64,000 nt of DNA from Cyclaneusma minus (taxonomy: Eukaryota > Ascomycota > Leotiomycetes > Marthamycetales > Marthamycetaceae). Within the stretch, counting starts at the first letter, position 1. Each line of letters begins with the position of its first letter. Positions 43,330 through 55,993 of the stretch are shown here, in pieces. The notes beneath the pieces are model-generated. The model was not told the origin of the DNA and did no database searches. It saw only the letters and a program-made list of their open reading frames with translations. The translations under genes and the position numbers were made by a program. The stretch spans positions 124,001 to 188,000 of the forward strand of contig JAKZHN010000052.1 of NCBI GenBank assembly GCA_037179335.1. The letters are read 5' to 3'.

Positions 43330-44997
43330 ATGGACCCCGCCATCATCGCTGAGCTCGAGAAGCTCGACAGCGACGTTCCCTTCCGCGCATCGACCGGCCA
43401 TGCCCATCACACTTGGGCCCGGACTTTCCACTCCCTCCCCGAGCTTTATATCCGACCGCAGTCCCTTGAAGAAGTCGAAAAGGCCGTCATCCTAGCCCGA
43501 AGATGCCGCCGGAGACTGACGACCGTTGGCTGTGGCCACTCGCCTTCCGAGATGACGTGCACTTCGAGCTGGATGGTCAACCTTGACGACTTCAACAAGA
43601 TTCTGTCCGTCGATCAGGAGAAATGTGTCGTGGTCATGCAAGCCGGTATCCGTTTGTACCAGCTGGGTGAGGAGCTGGACAAGGTGGGCCTTGCTATGCC
43701 GAATCTCGGCAGCATCAACCATCAGTCTATTGCTGGAGCCATTTCGACAGGAACACATGGGAGCACGCTGAAACACGGCATCCTCTCCGAGTCCATCCTC
43801 TCTCTGCGCATTACTCTGGCCAACGGAAAGACGACATTCTGCTCTGTGACCGAGAACCCAGAGCTCTTCCGCGCAGCCCTGGTCTCTCTCGGCGCCCTAG
43901 GAATCATCACAGAAATCACCTTCCGCGCCGTCCCAGCCTTCACCCTCGCCTGGTCGCAAGTCATCGACGCCGACACCAAAGTCTTCAACAACTGGACCGG
44001 CGACCTCTGGACATCAGCAGAATTCGTGCGCGTCTGGTGGTTCCCCTACACCCGCCGCGCCACAGTCTGGAAAGCCGAAAAGACCTCCCTCCCCGGAACC
44101 TCTCCCCCAAAATCCTACTACGACGCTTGGTTCGGCTACCATGTATACCACAACCTCCTCGCTCTCGGCCAGGTCTTCCCGCGCATACTGCCCTGGGTCG
44201 AATGGTTTGTCTTCGGCATGCAATATGGTTTCAAAAACGGCAGCACCATCGGCGCCGTCCAAAAGTCCCGCCAAGCACTGCTCATGAACTGTCTGTATTC
44301 GCAATACGTGAACGAATGGGCCATCCCGCTACACCGCGGCCCCGAAGCCCTGCGTCGTCTTTCTTCCTGGCTCAACCAACTCCCTCCCTCAGACCCCGAC
44401 TACGTCCCCCACAACATCCCGTTTTCAGCCAAAGGACTATATGTCCACGCCCCCGTCGAAGTGCGCGTCTCAGACACCACGCTTACCGCCACCCCGCGCC
44501 CCTATCTCGACCCCACCTGCACCGACGGCCCCACGCTTTACCTAAACGCCACGCTCTACCGCCCCTATGACACCGACCCCCCCTGTCGCGCACGCTACTA
44601 CGAAGCATTCGAATGGCTGATGCGCGAGATGGGCGGAAAACCACACTGGGCGAAGAATTTCGAAACCAGCGGTGCAGAACTATCAGCCATGTATGGCTCA
44701 CAGCTACGCGAGTGGCAGGAAGTACGTGCAAAGGTTGATCCGGAGGGGCTTTTTGTGGGACAGTGGCATAGGAAACATGTTTTGGGTGATAGTGGGCCGT
44801 TTGCGTGCGAGGAGAGGGAGGTGGGGAGGGAGAGGTTGTGGAAAGGGGGGGTGAGGGTGCTTGGGCGGGTGAGGGAGGAGGGGGTGGTGGAGGGGGGAAA
44901 GGATGAGGGGGAGTGGGATAGTAGGCCGACTAGTAGTAGTCGGGAGAGCTTTGATGTGATGCATAATGCGGAGGCGGAGAGTATGGTTTTGCCTTAG
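43330..44997 (+). CDS. ALO1: D-arabinono-1,4-lactone oxidase
   Basis: This enzyme catalyses the last step of erythroascorbate synthesis, oxidising D-arabinono-1,4-lactone with covalently bound FAD on mitochondrial membranes. It is a single exon of 555 codons. The N-terminal FAD-binding domain includes VGCGHSPSEM (the His normally carries FAD), LGSINHQSIAGAISTGTHGS and SLGALGIITEITFRAVPAF. The C-terminal ALO domain includes EFVRVWWFPYTRRATVWKAE and KPHWAKNF near the catalytic end. It has a tail of about 60 extra residues (EEREVGRERLWKGGV... to AESMVLP), rich in Gly and Glu, compared with the 526-aa yeast enzyme. The start is MDPAIIAELEKL; an upstream intron in the leader is possible. Confidence 0.92.
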   Translation: MDPAIIAELEKLDSDVPFRASTGHAHHTWARTFHSLPELYIRPQSLEEVEKAVILARRCRRRLTTVGCGHSPSEMTCTSSWMVNLDDFNKILSVDQEKCVVVMQAGIRLYQLGEELDKVGLAMPNLGSINHQSIAGAISTGTHGSTLKHGILSESILSLRITLANGKTTFCSVTENPELFRAALVSLGALGIITEITFRAVPAFTLAWSQVIDADTKVFNNWTGDLWTSAEFVRVWWFPYTRRATVWKAEKTSLPGTSPPKSYYDAWFGYHVYHNLLALGQVFPRILPWVEWFVFGMQYGFKNGSTIGAVQKSRQALLMNCLYSQYVNEWAIPLHRGPEALRRLSSWLNQLPPSDPDYVPHNIPFSAKGLYVHAPVEVRVSDTTLTATPRPYLDPTCTDGPTLYLNATLYRPYDTDPPCRARYYEAFEWLMREMGGKPHWAKNFETSGAELSAMYGSQLREWQEVRAKVDPEGLFVGQWHRKHVLGDSGPFACEEREVGRERLWKGGVRVLGRVREEGVVEGGKDEGEWDSRPTSSSRESFDVMHNAEAESMVLP

Positions 44998-45202
44998 CCT
45001 GGGGCTTTGTGGAGCTACTATCTATCTGCTTACCTGTAATTTACATTGAGACGAATCTAAAAAATAAATTCCGTATACTGTTAGTGGTGCGCAAGTTACT
45101 GTATCCTTCATTCTGCTCGAAAGTAAACTCGAGAGGTGGGCAAGGTATCCCGGTAAATCTGGGCACTAGGTGCCTTATGTATACATTTGTGAGATGGATT
45201 TG

Positions 45203-45350
45203 CAACTTGGAATGGAGCAATGGCTCAAGTAGTAAGTCCCTAACCCAGTCTGACTCATAATCGCATTCCTTAAGCCACACTCAGTTCGTCTGGTGGAAGT
45301 CTAGGGGCCTTGTATTCAATTACGGGTGCGCACCTTAAGAGATTTTTTTG
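45203..45350 (+). other. tRNA-Met-like (SINE or tRNA pseudogene) sequence
   Basis: AATGGCTCAAGTAGTAAG resembles a Pol III A box. GTCTGACTCATAATC matches the anticodon arm of elongator tRNA-Met (CAT). A weak B-box-like TATTCAATTACGG lies about 90 nt further on, followed by a TTTTTTT terminator at about 45342. The arms do not pair well enough for a functional tRNA. Confidence 0.4.
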
Positions 45351-45574
45351 TCTTTTTGCCCTTTTTTTTATTAAAAAAAAGCCCTTTTATGTTTCTCTCG
45401 TACCCGGGGCCGCCTCCCCCTTTTCCTGCTTCTTTTTGGTATCGTTACAGGACGAGAGGAAGTACCCCATATTACTACTAGCAGGCAATGGAGATGTGCC
45501 CAATGAATCGAACGGTACGCTTTTGGCGAACTGTACGTTTGCGGTATATTATTAGTACAGTCCCAAAATTTCAA

Positions 45575-45795
45575 GGGGCTTGCGCAAGGGCTGCGCAACT
45601 CGCCGACGTGCAACAAAACAGAAGCCAAAGTCGTCACCTCCTGAATGCCATCCCAGACCTTCCAGGACTGGCGCAAACTTCTATGTGCAGCAAAACGGGG
45701 AGTCCAAGTCAGTACCGCTGAATGCGGTTTTAGACCCTTCAGGGCCGGCGCAAACGCTGCGCGGACTCGTCGACGTGGAACAAAAGAGAAGTAGG
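45575..45795. repeat. Tandem repeat of about 80 bp, related to 62390-62560
   Basis: Roughly three units begin GCGCAA(A/G). They contain variants of GCTGCGCGGACTCGTCGACG, then GTGCAACAAAA, then a GAATGCCATCCCAGACC or GAATGCGGTTTTAGACCC word and CAGG(A/G)C(T/C)GGCGCAAAC. The same words occur at 62400-62560, partly inverted. Confidence 0.55.
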
Positions 45796-46144
45796 TGTTA
45801 TGACCGCAATGAACACCTCATGGTCACTTCAGTTGTCTTCGGAGTTATTTGTATGTATTCGACGACGTAACTTTTGCTAGCATTACCGGGCAGCAGGAGA
45901 CTTGAAGAACGTGTTTGCTTGCTTTCATTGTATTTGTCTCTAGATAAGTTCCGGAGGTCTAGAAGCCACAACAGTGACAGCAAGAAGATTCGCAAAAAAG
46001 AACCAATGGTTGAAGCACAGAATGTGCGTAACCCCCCAAAAAACGCCCATAAAGAGAATTGTGTTCCCAGGGATATCAACCGAATGTTGCAAAAACGCCA
46101 AGAATGGGGTATCAACACCTCATCTGCAAAGAAAGGACATGTGA

Positions 46145-48570
46145 CTAGACCCGGTGAGCAGCATTTTCCACCTTCGGCTGGCTTGAAAAGCTAGCCGGGT
46201 CATGTTCCACAACCTCCCCATGCCCATCAAGATTCGGCGCCTCAACATCTTTCCTCAGCACATAGTGTTGGAAGAACCAGACAAACTGTCTCGCACCATA
46301 TCTCGCATGCGTACGCGTGGGCACACTAAATACTTGATCCAGCTCTTCTAACGACTTTTCTTTCGTTTCGGGAACGAAGAAAAGCACGCCCAAGAAGCCG
46401 ATGAGGTTCCAGGCTGCGTACCAGCTGAAGGCGCCTTGCGGCTTGAAGGTTTTGAGGAGACTGGGCCAGGTGATGGAGAGTACGAAGTTGAAGAACCAGA
46501 GGGTGGCGGTGGCGAGGGACATGCCTTGGGTGCGGATGTAGAGGGGGTAGGCTTCGGCGCTGTAGGTGAATGGACTGTAGTGAAAGTTGTTAGTTTTTGG
46601 GCTGTAGAAAACTAGGAATTAGGACAGGTGCAACACTTACACTGGACCAGCGCCAGGAGAATAGACCATGCCGAAGATGTAGATTCCTAGCGCGATACAG
46701 GCAATGTGTGCATCGCTACTGCTGGGAATCCAGAAACTAAAGCCGGTGAAAAAGAGCGAGGCGGCCATCATGGGGAAGGTGGTGAGGAGGAGGTTGCGGC
46801 GCCCGAAGGTGTCGATGGTGTAGAGTGCGGGGATGGCGAAGAGGAAATTGATCACGCCGAAGCCTAGGCTGGCTGCTAGAGCTGAGATTTCGGAGAGGTC
46901 GGCTTGCACGAAGATCTCGGAGGAGTAGTAGGCGATTACGTTGACGCCGCAGAACTGAGGGGGTGTTAGATTGGAGGACATTTAGTGGATTGGAAAAGAG
47001 GGGGGGGGGGGGGGCTTACTTGTTGCATAAACATGACAAACTCGCTGGCTTGCATGGCGCGGCGGTTTCGAGGCACGGAGTAGAGTTCCTTGTACTTGTT
47101 CTGACCAATATGCATAGCCTTACTCAAGTCAGCCAGCTTTCAAGACTTCGCCTTAGAGAATATCACTCACCTCTTTCTCAACCTCAAGCAAAGTATGAAT
47201 ATAGTAGATATCTCTCGCAGCCTGAATCTTGCTAAAACGCAGCTTGACCATCGATTGATAGGCATCAGAGTGGCGTCCCTTGTCCATATACCAACGTGGC
47301 GACTCGGGACACATGAAGACGAAGCAGCACACGATGACGGCTGGGAGCATGGCAGAGCCCATCATGAGGCGCCAGTTGAGTCCGGTGATGTTGTGTTTGT
47401 CGGGGACGTAGTAGAATGCTAGGTCGGCGGCGTAGCCGACCATGATTCCGAAGGCGGTCCACATTTGCCATTGCATGCACAGGGCGCCGCGAATGGCGGG
47501 GGGAGTGGTCTCGGCGGCGTAGATGGGGACTGTGGCTGACTTGGGACCAATGCCCAGACCCAGAAAGAAGCGGGCGATGAACCTGCAAGTGAATTGTCAG
47601 CTTGGTTGTTCTTTAAACAAACAACTTTCAGGTGATTGCTGGATGTTCTCGTACATATGCCACCAAGAGTTCGTAAAAGCTTGCCAGAAGCAAGCCAGGG
47701 CCGAGAAGAAGCAGGAGATGAATACAGTTCCTATAAAACGTCAGAAACAATCCAGGAAACCAGGGGCAACTCATGTTATAAGAAACGGCTCAAGTGACTA
47801 GTATCCAAGTCGCCGTGAACATCCGTAATGATTAGGAATGTTCAAAAAAATGGAATTCAAGTCATTGAGAATATCCCAAGTGACTAAACTCACCCCGGCG
47901 ACCAAACCAGTTGTTGAATGGAATTGTAAGCCAGCAACCAATGAACGCGCAACACAGGTACGGGGCCGAGTTGACGAGACCAAGAAGCCATGTGGATCTT
48001 GAGTCCGAGCCGTTAATGCCAAACTGCGCACTGTAGAAGATCTGAGCTCCGTTGACAACGGTTTCATCTGATTGTTCGGATTAGCAGAGAAAGCAAGATG
48101 AACTGATAAAGGAGGAATAACTCACCCATTCCTTGGACAGCAGCAGCAGTGGAACAGAGAATGATAACCAGGTACAACAGCGTAGGCTGATGCCACTTAT
48201 GTGAAATTTCCTTAGTCAAAATCTCGCGCTCCTCGGGGGTGATATCACTAATAGAATTGAAATTGAAAGGGTCCTTTGCAAGCATAGCGCCGATACGAAA
48301 GGCGCGGATATCTTCATCATCGCCCAAGCAGTGCTTTCTTGCATAGGCATCGCCCATATCAGACAACTCCTCGTAGGGAACGCCGGCGAGAGGGTTGGCG
48401 ATCTTGGCATTGAGGTTGCGACGAAACTGCTCCTCGGTCATCCCACCAATGGAGTGGGTTTTGGTGACCTTGTTCTCGTTTTCGAAGAGGGAGGCATCGT
48501 CGTTGCTGGAGCTGCGTTCCTCGAGAGGAACGCCCTTGATGGGATCGGACTTCTCGTTGAGACCCGCCAT
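46145..48570 (-). CDS. MFS sugar transporter
   Basis: Seven exons are inferred: 48570-48126, 48067-47894, 47730-47655, 47582-47171, 47118-47020, 46954-46641 and 46574-46145. Phases are consistent and give 649 aa. A long cytosolic N-terminus (about 135 residues) precedes twelve membrane helices. Sugar-porter signatures: NNWFGRRG after helix 2, PESPRWYMDKGR before the central loop, DTFGRRN after helix 8, and PETKEKSLEELDQVF after helix 12. It therefore imports hexose, polyol or a related solute by proton symport at the plasma membrane; the substrate cannot be read from sequence. The fifth exon uses a less common AAG acceptor. Confidence 0.9.
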
Positions 48571-51500
48571 GGTGTGTGAGAAGGAGGGAGAGGAATGGAC
48601 TTGTGGAGGTGGATTGGAAAGGCGCAAGCCCAGGGAATATGGATTGGAAATTTCAAGGGCGGTAGAAGCGGGGCGGAGGGTTGCTTATATTTTCAAAGAG
48701 GGGGAGAATGGGAGTCGGGAGAGGTCAAGGGTGTGGCCAGCCTTGCAGCAATATCTGACAGGGATCCGAGCTGAACATCACAGGGCAGACGCTCGGGGGT
48801 ACCATTGTTCCATGAACAATAGCCTGTCTCCAATAGCTGGGATTGCTGTGACAAACTCGGACTATTGTTTGTACTTGGGCCTGCCGACAGTCCGGAGTAT
48901 CCGCCGTTGCTCGTGAAGAGTTTGAGCGACCCGAATCCTTTCCAGAACTTCTATGTTGAGATGTTTCTAGTTTCCTGGACCGTCTCTGGGTAACCGAAAA
49001 GACAGCAAGGTTTCAGCTGAACTTCACTCGACCAGTGTAGCCAAGATTATGTGATCCGGTCCTGGACACCAGATTCCGAGACTTTCCGCGGTGATGAGCA
49101 TGAAAGTCTGTCAAGGCGGCTCGGCGGGTGTTGGGAGTTTCGTGTAGCAAGGGACTGATTGGACGAGACCCTTACCGCCGTTCCCGCTCTCTAGACGAAA
49201 AGAAGGATATTCCAAAGAGCAGGTTGTTAGTAGTTCGGCATGTGGGGACCACGACGTCTGCCTTGCAAATCCGCTGTAACTCGACAAGCATGAAACCGAT
49301 TCGGACTTAGCTGGGGGTTTTACTAACGGCAGATTTTGAATTTAACAAATGTAAAATATAGTAGGATAGGTTAGTATACATTTAGACTACCTCGTAACTT
49401 TTACTTGAATTTTTGGCACTGACCTTTCAGGCCTTACTTTCAAGTTAAGGCGATTCCCCACGGTAGCTCGACCGTTCCAGCATTCCCTGTTAACAGCAAC
49501 ATCGGCATCCCCGAGCCTCCGCCTCTGCATTTTTTGCTCCCGGTTTTTCCCAGCTTGCCTACTCGTCGTCGTCGGATTCGCAGTCGTGGATCCACTGTTT
49601 ACCCCAGACGGCTAACTCCACTTCCCCAAATCCCCAGATCCCCCAGCTTTCTCGGCGAGATTGTGGGGATCGCGGCTCCACTCTCCAGTCGCAGGCTCTT
49701 GATCCAGCCATTCTCCCCTGCCACAACACCACATGATCACCGTATTCCGGTTCTTCGTTTCTGTCCGTGCGAAAACGTCGTCATTCTGACTGCAGCTGTG
49801 CGGCGCGGCTTGGGATCGAATCATCGATCAGGGACACAGCCGTTGAAAGTCGAAGCGCATTGGCACCATGGGCTCCGAGTCCGCGATGCGAGCGATGCTG
49901 CCACTTCCCCCCCTTCTCAGTGGCTGGACCCGTGCTCTCGTTATCGTGCAATGTACCGCGTACAGTGCTTGGCTGCCAATAGCTGGTCGAGGCAAATGTA
50001 CTTACTACGTCAATATGGCGCTGTGGCTTTGAATGGCAGCGGCCTGACGTCAATCGGCTTACCATCCCGGCACTTTTGAGGGATAACGTGCCGTCCAAGG
50101 ATCTTCGCGGTAGACAGGAATTGATGTTTCGATCCCACATAGCTCGTGCGAGAGTCGAGACACCTCGTGTTTACCACGGAGTACGGGGACCATTCGCTGC
50201 GGGGATGTGGGGACTGAACTCGCCATGGTTTTGTCGAATGTCAATGCTGTCGGGCAAAATACTTTTCCGCTTCTTACTTACCCCTCGGTCTCCTCCGATG
50301 TCTGGGGAAAATTCTGGGAATCTGGTGTTTGGACTCGAATCGATGATCGTGGGGAGAATCTGGAGAACCTGGAGAAATCCATCATGTCCGTACCTGCAAC
50401 TTTCGCCGCTACGGAGTAGTGACCGTGCCAATTGGGGGCCCAACTATGTGGTAGAGGCAGACCACCAAATACGACCTGTCTTCCCGAACGCCAGTCTCGT
50501 TGTTTGCCACAACTCTACATTTGTTTTGGTTTCCCTAATCATCAGGAGATTTCGGATTCCTCATTACTTAGGGCTGCTCCCGAACCCTAACCCCTGGATT
50601 GACCCTGATCACCCGGACCTCTTCTAAGTAAGTACTTTGAATGAATGCCTTCAATCATCCAGGAGAATCCCAGGAACTCGGTTTGGGCTTAAGAGTCTGG
50701 CCCGTTTCCAATCCATTGCTTTGTTCCTAGTCATCTAGGAAAACCCTAGGTGCTCAGATTTCCCTGAAACACCCCGAGTCGTCCCCTCGTTCCCAAGAGC
50801 CTGGTAGGCCTACGCGCAGACTCTTTTCCAAGCACGAGATCTATGTCCAGTGGCAGCGGGTCAGCTCCAAAAACTAAGAGCAATGAAGAGTGAAGTCCAG
50901 ACTTCCTGGCTTCCAAAATCACGCATATTATGCGATTCATGTTTCTTCCCGTATTATGGTCCTGTCTCGTTCTCCATCTCGAATTCGTCTTCAGCGTCTT
51001 CATCGTTTTGATCACTGATAAGTGACAAGTACCCTCAACTTCTCCTCGCTATCCCCTAGCCATGGAAAACCTACTCCCTCAATTTATATCATCTCCTTGT
51101 TCCGCATTTCCGCCCTAGGAGGCTAGCGCTAGTTATTGTACTTATACCCTGAAAACTCTACGATCCTTACACCACAATCCCCAGCCATTATCTACAACTT
51201 TTTCAGGCCAGGTCACGCCAAATCTAGGCTTCTTCACTACAGCCATGGGGGCGAGGTTCGGATGCCTGATTGTCAAACTACTACCTAGGTACCCAGGAGA
51301 ATCCCAGCAACCCGCTTTGCGTTTTCAAATCTCGCCGGCCCTCTCCAAAACATCAGTAGTACCCTATCTTTTCCACTTTCCAGACCAATCTAGGGAAATA
51401 AAACCCTCACGGTCTTCCTTTGAAGCCTTTCTCTCAACCACCCAGAACAAACTCCCCACATCCGCCCCCAACACATGGAATCCGCAATTCTCACAAAACC

Positions 51501-52425
51501 CCTACGTAGTTTTCATAAAAAGCTCATAACCGCAGTGGCAGCAATCCGGTTGTCTTTCAGACACGAAAATCTCAGGTCTTCAAAGATTGTGTAAATTCAT
51601 CCGAGTAACCCCCTCATATGCTCGCTACCTAGCTGTATGTCTCGAAACCCCGGGTCCCTGAACCTGCATGGCCATCCGAAGACGGCATGTTCATGCGCTC
51701 TTACCGACTCTTCGTCACAGCCTTGCAGCATCCAGCATCATAGCAATATTAGCCAAGATGTAGTGTAGCAACGAACTCTTCTCTCCGGACTCCGTTCTCC
51801 CCATCGCTCTAATTATCTCTGCCTCCCCACCCTCGCTGTGCTCATATGTGCCCTCAAAGCCGGACAGTTCTGTTCGAGCTCCTCGCAATGGCTGGAATCA
51901 GCTGCTATTAAGCGCCTGTAAGCACCTTGCCAAACCCCTCAATCGCACAATCATTGTCCGCCGTTTGTCTTCCAAGCCAACCCCAATTGGCCAAACCCCT
52001 CTCAAGTGGCCGGAGGCTCCATCACCACTCACTCACCCACTCTCGAAACAACCTCGGTCAAAAGCACGGGTAGCAGAAGAAAAAAAATCTCATTGAAAGA
52101 CTGCTAGTTACGACGTGCTTGAAGAAATCCAGCGCCTACCATTTTCCCATTCCACCCCTCGCTCCTCCGCAACACCTCTCCCTCTATCTCTCTCAAAGAA
52201 GAAGGAAAGCACGAAGAATGGTATTCTGCGAAACTCCAACGTTTAATCGCCATGGAGATCGAGCCAGCACACGCTTCCCTCGCCATGAACGCCTCAAACC
52301 CTTGCCTCAGAAACCTGCGAAAACCAACCCGCGAAGATTCTCCAGAAGGATCGCTCGACATCTTCCGCTTCAGGATCAAACCCCAGAGCTTCCGATTCTC
52401 GAGATCAGCTCGGGCTAGGCCTACT
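48571..52425. other. Long gene-poor region with diffuse repeats
   Basis: No gene was recognised over 3.8 kb. ORFs at 49534-50079 and 50076-50627 show no domain or splice pattern. Variants of CCAGGAGAATCCCAGGAAC recur near 50658 and 51294, and related words (GGGAATCTGG, GGAGAATCTGGAGAACCTGG) occur at 50317-50375. This may be an old degraded repeat. Confidence 0.4.
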
Positions 52426-54694
52426 CTAGTTGTACCGCGGATGATACTGGCCGCCATCAAAGCTCCCCCCTCCCCGTCCCCCAGCCCGGTAATAATCCTC
52501 ATACCCTCCCGCCGAAGCCCTCGAGTCCAAACCACCAGCGCCACCTCGCGGATCAAGTCCCGAACCTCCTCCCCCCTCCTGAATCCTATCCCACCTCTCC
52601 GCATCCCTCGGACTACTAAAAAGCCCCGCCAGCCTCGCCTCCTCCTCAGCCGTCCTCCTCATTTCCGCTTCCCGATATCGTCTCTCATCCCTATCTCTTA
52701 CAGCATCTCTTGGATCAAGTGCGGTCGGCGGTGGTGGAAATGCCGAAGGCTGAGGCGATGGACCACTACCGAAGGGCTGCGAGTTTGCGTGGCTGAAAGG
52801 CGTGTTATACGTTCCATGATTGTGAATGGTGGGGGGGTTTGCTTGACTGAAATTTTGCCGAGTGTTGGGCGGAGGAGGGCCTCCCCGTCCTCCGCCTCCG
52901 CCAACGCCTAGGGATCGGGGAGGAGGCATGTAGGCAGCGCTGCTTTGGGCGCGGTGGTGACGATACCTGTCTGGGCTCAACTCGTCATTCCCCGACGCCC
53001 GCGAAAGAGAATCAGCTCTAGTAGGGCGGTTTTGTGGCGGTCCACTGGTTGCTGGGGGTGCTGTGGGTGGCTTATTGTTCAAGATGTCTATGGAAGCCCT
53101 GCCCGAGCCCGGTTGCGCGGAATATGGTTGGCGTTCGCGCTCGATTTTCAAAGTGTCTTCAACTGCCGAGGACTCGGAAGATAGGGAGGGGATGCCGCTA
53201 TAGGGCATGCGTTCTCTCTCGATCGGTTTGGTCACATAGGGCTCGGCGGTTGGCGAGGATTGTCGAGTTCGAGGGGCTGTTTGAGTGCTTGAAGGTTCTC
53301 TGGAAAAGGGAGGGCTGCTGGACGAGTTCTTCCGAGGCCGTCTCTTTGTCTCTTTTTCCGTCTCGTCAAGAAAGTTGTTGATGCCTTCTCTGAGCAGCTT
53401 CCTTGATTTGCGATCTTCCACACTGGGAAGTAGGTGTCTTGAGATCTGCTTGGGCAGACGCTCCGGCTTTCCGTCGACGAATTGACCATCTGCATTAATG
53501 GGTAGGTCCAGGACGACTTTCTCTAATCTACGAGCCTCTCCGTCAGGATGTGCTAAAAGCAGGATTGTCATCCAACTAGCAAAACCAGCGGGTGTCAGGC
53601 CTGGAACCGATGGTGTCGAATCGACTCTGTCTTGCACCAAGTGGTGTTGGCAGCCAAGGTGCTGATACAAATCCGAGAGCTCCTCATAAACAGTTGTTCT
53701 GAATATGGCTTCAAGAATGTCAGCAGTTGCAACGGTGTCATATTGATGCGATCAACTCACCGACTAGGGGGTAAACCTCGGGCCCCAGAGCATAGGTGGC
53801 ATAGTAAGTTGCCAACTTCTCTGGAGTGACGACTAAGGAGTTCTTAGGCTCAAAATCCTCGATCTATCTCGTGTATGGGTGAGTAATCCTAGAAATCATG
53901 ATTCAGCCTACTTACGAGATGATTGGCGAGACCTCTGAAGAATTGTCCCAGACGCGCAGTAGGCGTGTGGTCCTGTTCAAACAACCTGCCCCATTTCTGA
54001 TCTATGGTACTCAGTTGAGCAGTAGAGTATGTGTGGTTTGGGCCTGCAGGTCGATATGCAGACCTCATATTAGCTCTCACTTCTCCAGGCCCTGCTTGGG
54101 GGAAACCGGAACTGTCTGCTGGAGGCGAGGGCGGCGGAGCGTATGAGGGTCGCTTTGGAGCCTGTGCAGGCGATGGAGGCGTGTGAATGCGAGTCGGGCT
54201 TGGATTCGGCGGAGGTGAGGACGAAGAACTAGACGGTGAAGGTGTTCGGCTTCGCTGCCGAGTCGGCTGGTCCTTTGGTTCGTCGTGCGAGATGTCGATG
54301 GACTGGGATAGCTGGAGCTTCTCGACCACTTCACTAGGTCATCAGTACCTGCATGGTGGTACATTCAAACTGCAGAGTCAAGCTTACCTTCTTTTGTAAT
54401 CTTGGCCGTGATTTCAGCGATCAGGTCTGGGGATACGCCGTTGTAGATAGATTGATTCTGAGGCTCTGGGGGGCGCATGGGAGCCTCATTCGCAGGCCTC
54501 CTCGACTGACGAAAAGGCTCCGAATCGGCTGTGTAGCCATCATGACGCACACTCGAGGGTGCCCGCTGGCGCGAGCCTTCTCGGGACGCCATGGATCTCG
54601 GTGGAGAAAGTTCGGCTACTCTTGAAGCTGACTCTAGGTATTCGTCGGTCGAGGCATCGCTCACGGAGGGAGGCCTGTAGCTGTCGGAACCCAT
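52426..54694 (-). CDS. DUF7514-like fungal protein with long disordered tail
   Basis: Four exons (54694-54388, 54328-53916, 53863-53761, 53708-52426) give 701 aa. It starts MGSDSYRPPSVSDASTDEY. The only folded part is near residues 200-345: WGRLFEQDHTPTARLGQFFR, then GLANHLIEDFEPKNSLVVTP, YATYALGPEVYPLV, CQHHLVQDR and LTPAGFASWMTILLLAHPD. This matches my memory of the fungal DUF7514 domain, whose role is unknown. The rest is disordered, rich in Ser, Pro and Arg, with Gly-rich RGG-like segments near the end (GGGGGRGG, AGGRGGGSFDGGQ), suggestive of RNA or condensate interactions. The start was chosen at MGSDS rather than at an upstream in-frame Met ten residues earlier. Confidence 0.75.
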
Positions 54695-55993
54695 GATCAA
54701 CAAGGCTGTGAATGTAGGCGGCAAGGCATGGGCCGATGATGTCGAGGTAGCGATCTAATAGCAGCTGGTTGCAACAAGTGCGAGACGGGCAACGGCGCAC
54801 TGGGCATGTAACGACGAGAAGCAATGGAACGACAGCAGCTTTAAGAGTGGTGATCAGGGCATTTTTGACAGAGAGAGAGAGAGAGTCAGAGTTCAAGTTA
54901 AGGTGTGGGTGACAAGCAAATTGGGCACCAGCCTCCTTGGCCCGTCTGTGTAAGGAGGGAACTATTCCATGGAAACAAGGCTGCTCCGGTCAGGCATACC
55001 ACCGCTCGACAAGACTCTATCGACACTTGAGTTTCCTCTCCTCTGTACAGCCTCGTGCCGCAACACAGCTGAACTCACCGAAATTGAGTCTCGAACGTTA
55101 CCGGCATCTCTGGGAACCTGAAGCTTGGCCACACTCGCGGCCCGTCATCCATGTTTCGCGCCTGCTCTCGAAAGGTCCCCAGGCTGCAGACCTGGGCTTC
55201 CATGCATGGCCATCCGCACGCCGATCTCCAACCAGAAGTTGGAAGTGGGAAGCTATGTGTGCAAACACGGGGCCGACGTCATGGAACATCAGTTTGACAA
55301 ATTTACCTCACGTGGCTTAAGGTGGGGCGCTAGCTGCGGGAGCCAATCGCGGCCCGCCGAGTAGTGTGGAGGTGACAGCGAATAACCGCCAGCACGAGAC
55401 CCTGAGATTGACCAGCAAGGGGCGTGAATTCACTTCGCATGGCTACATGTACCCATTTATGAGGCTGGAAGCGCGGTCCGTACCGAGAGACTTCGATTCT
55501 ATCACAAGGTCAACGGCTGAAGGCCATCAGTTAGTTACTCGTCTGTACCAATGGTCTATGTAACTATTGTCATGATTGTTTCAAGCACTTGGATTGTTCA
55601 ATTGATCCGTATCCTCGTGCGATCCTCGCCTCCCTATTCCCTACTCCGGACTCAGATTGCTTCGATTCAAAGGCATTTCCTACCGAGATAACGCCAAAGC
55701 GCTTGCTGTGCCTCCCTAACGCATTACAAGAAGCCAATCATCCATAGCAGTGCAAACAACCGAGATGAAAGACGAGACGGACAACGGGAGCTGGAGGCTG
55801 AAGCTCAAACAAACAGATATCCTAGTTCCATGTAGCACGGGAGAATAATGCCCCCTAATGTCCCGACCTCCACCATACCCAAACCGCCAATTGAGATGCA
55901 TGCCCGTGACGCCTTGATTCCCTGGAACAAATCCATACCGTACAATAGCCCCCATAGGATGCGCTCCCAAATCCCCCAATAGCATAACATCAT
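54695..55993. other. Intergenic stretch
   Basis: Upstream of the DUF7514-like gene and downstream of the coiled-coil gene. A (GA) repeat of about 14 bp at 54869-54883. No gene was recognised. Confidence 0.4.

Larger units (their letters stand above)
44998..46144. other. Intergenic stretch with repeats
   Basis: Contains the tRNA-Met-like sequence (45203-45350) and a small tandem repeat (45575-45795), described separately. No protein gene was recognised. Confidence 0.5.

Noticed and set aside
43722..44964. Several antisense ORFs over ALO1 and NRK1
   Set aside because: They lie entirely opposite well-supported coding exons.
49534..50627. Two adjacent ORFs of about 180 codons
   Set aside because: Arg/Ser/Pro-rich, overlapping shadows on both strands, no motif.
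52252..52911. 219-codon plus-strand ORF
   Set aside because: Antisense shadow of the Gly/Pro-rich last exon of the DUF7514-like gene.
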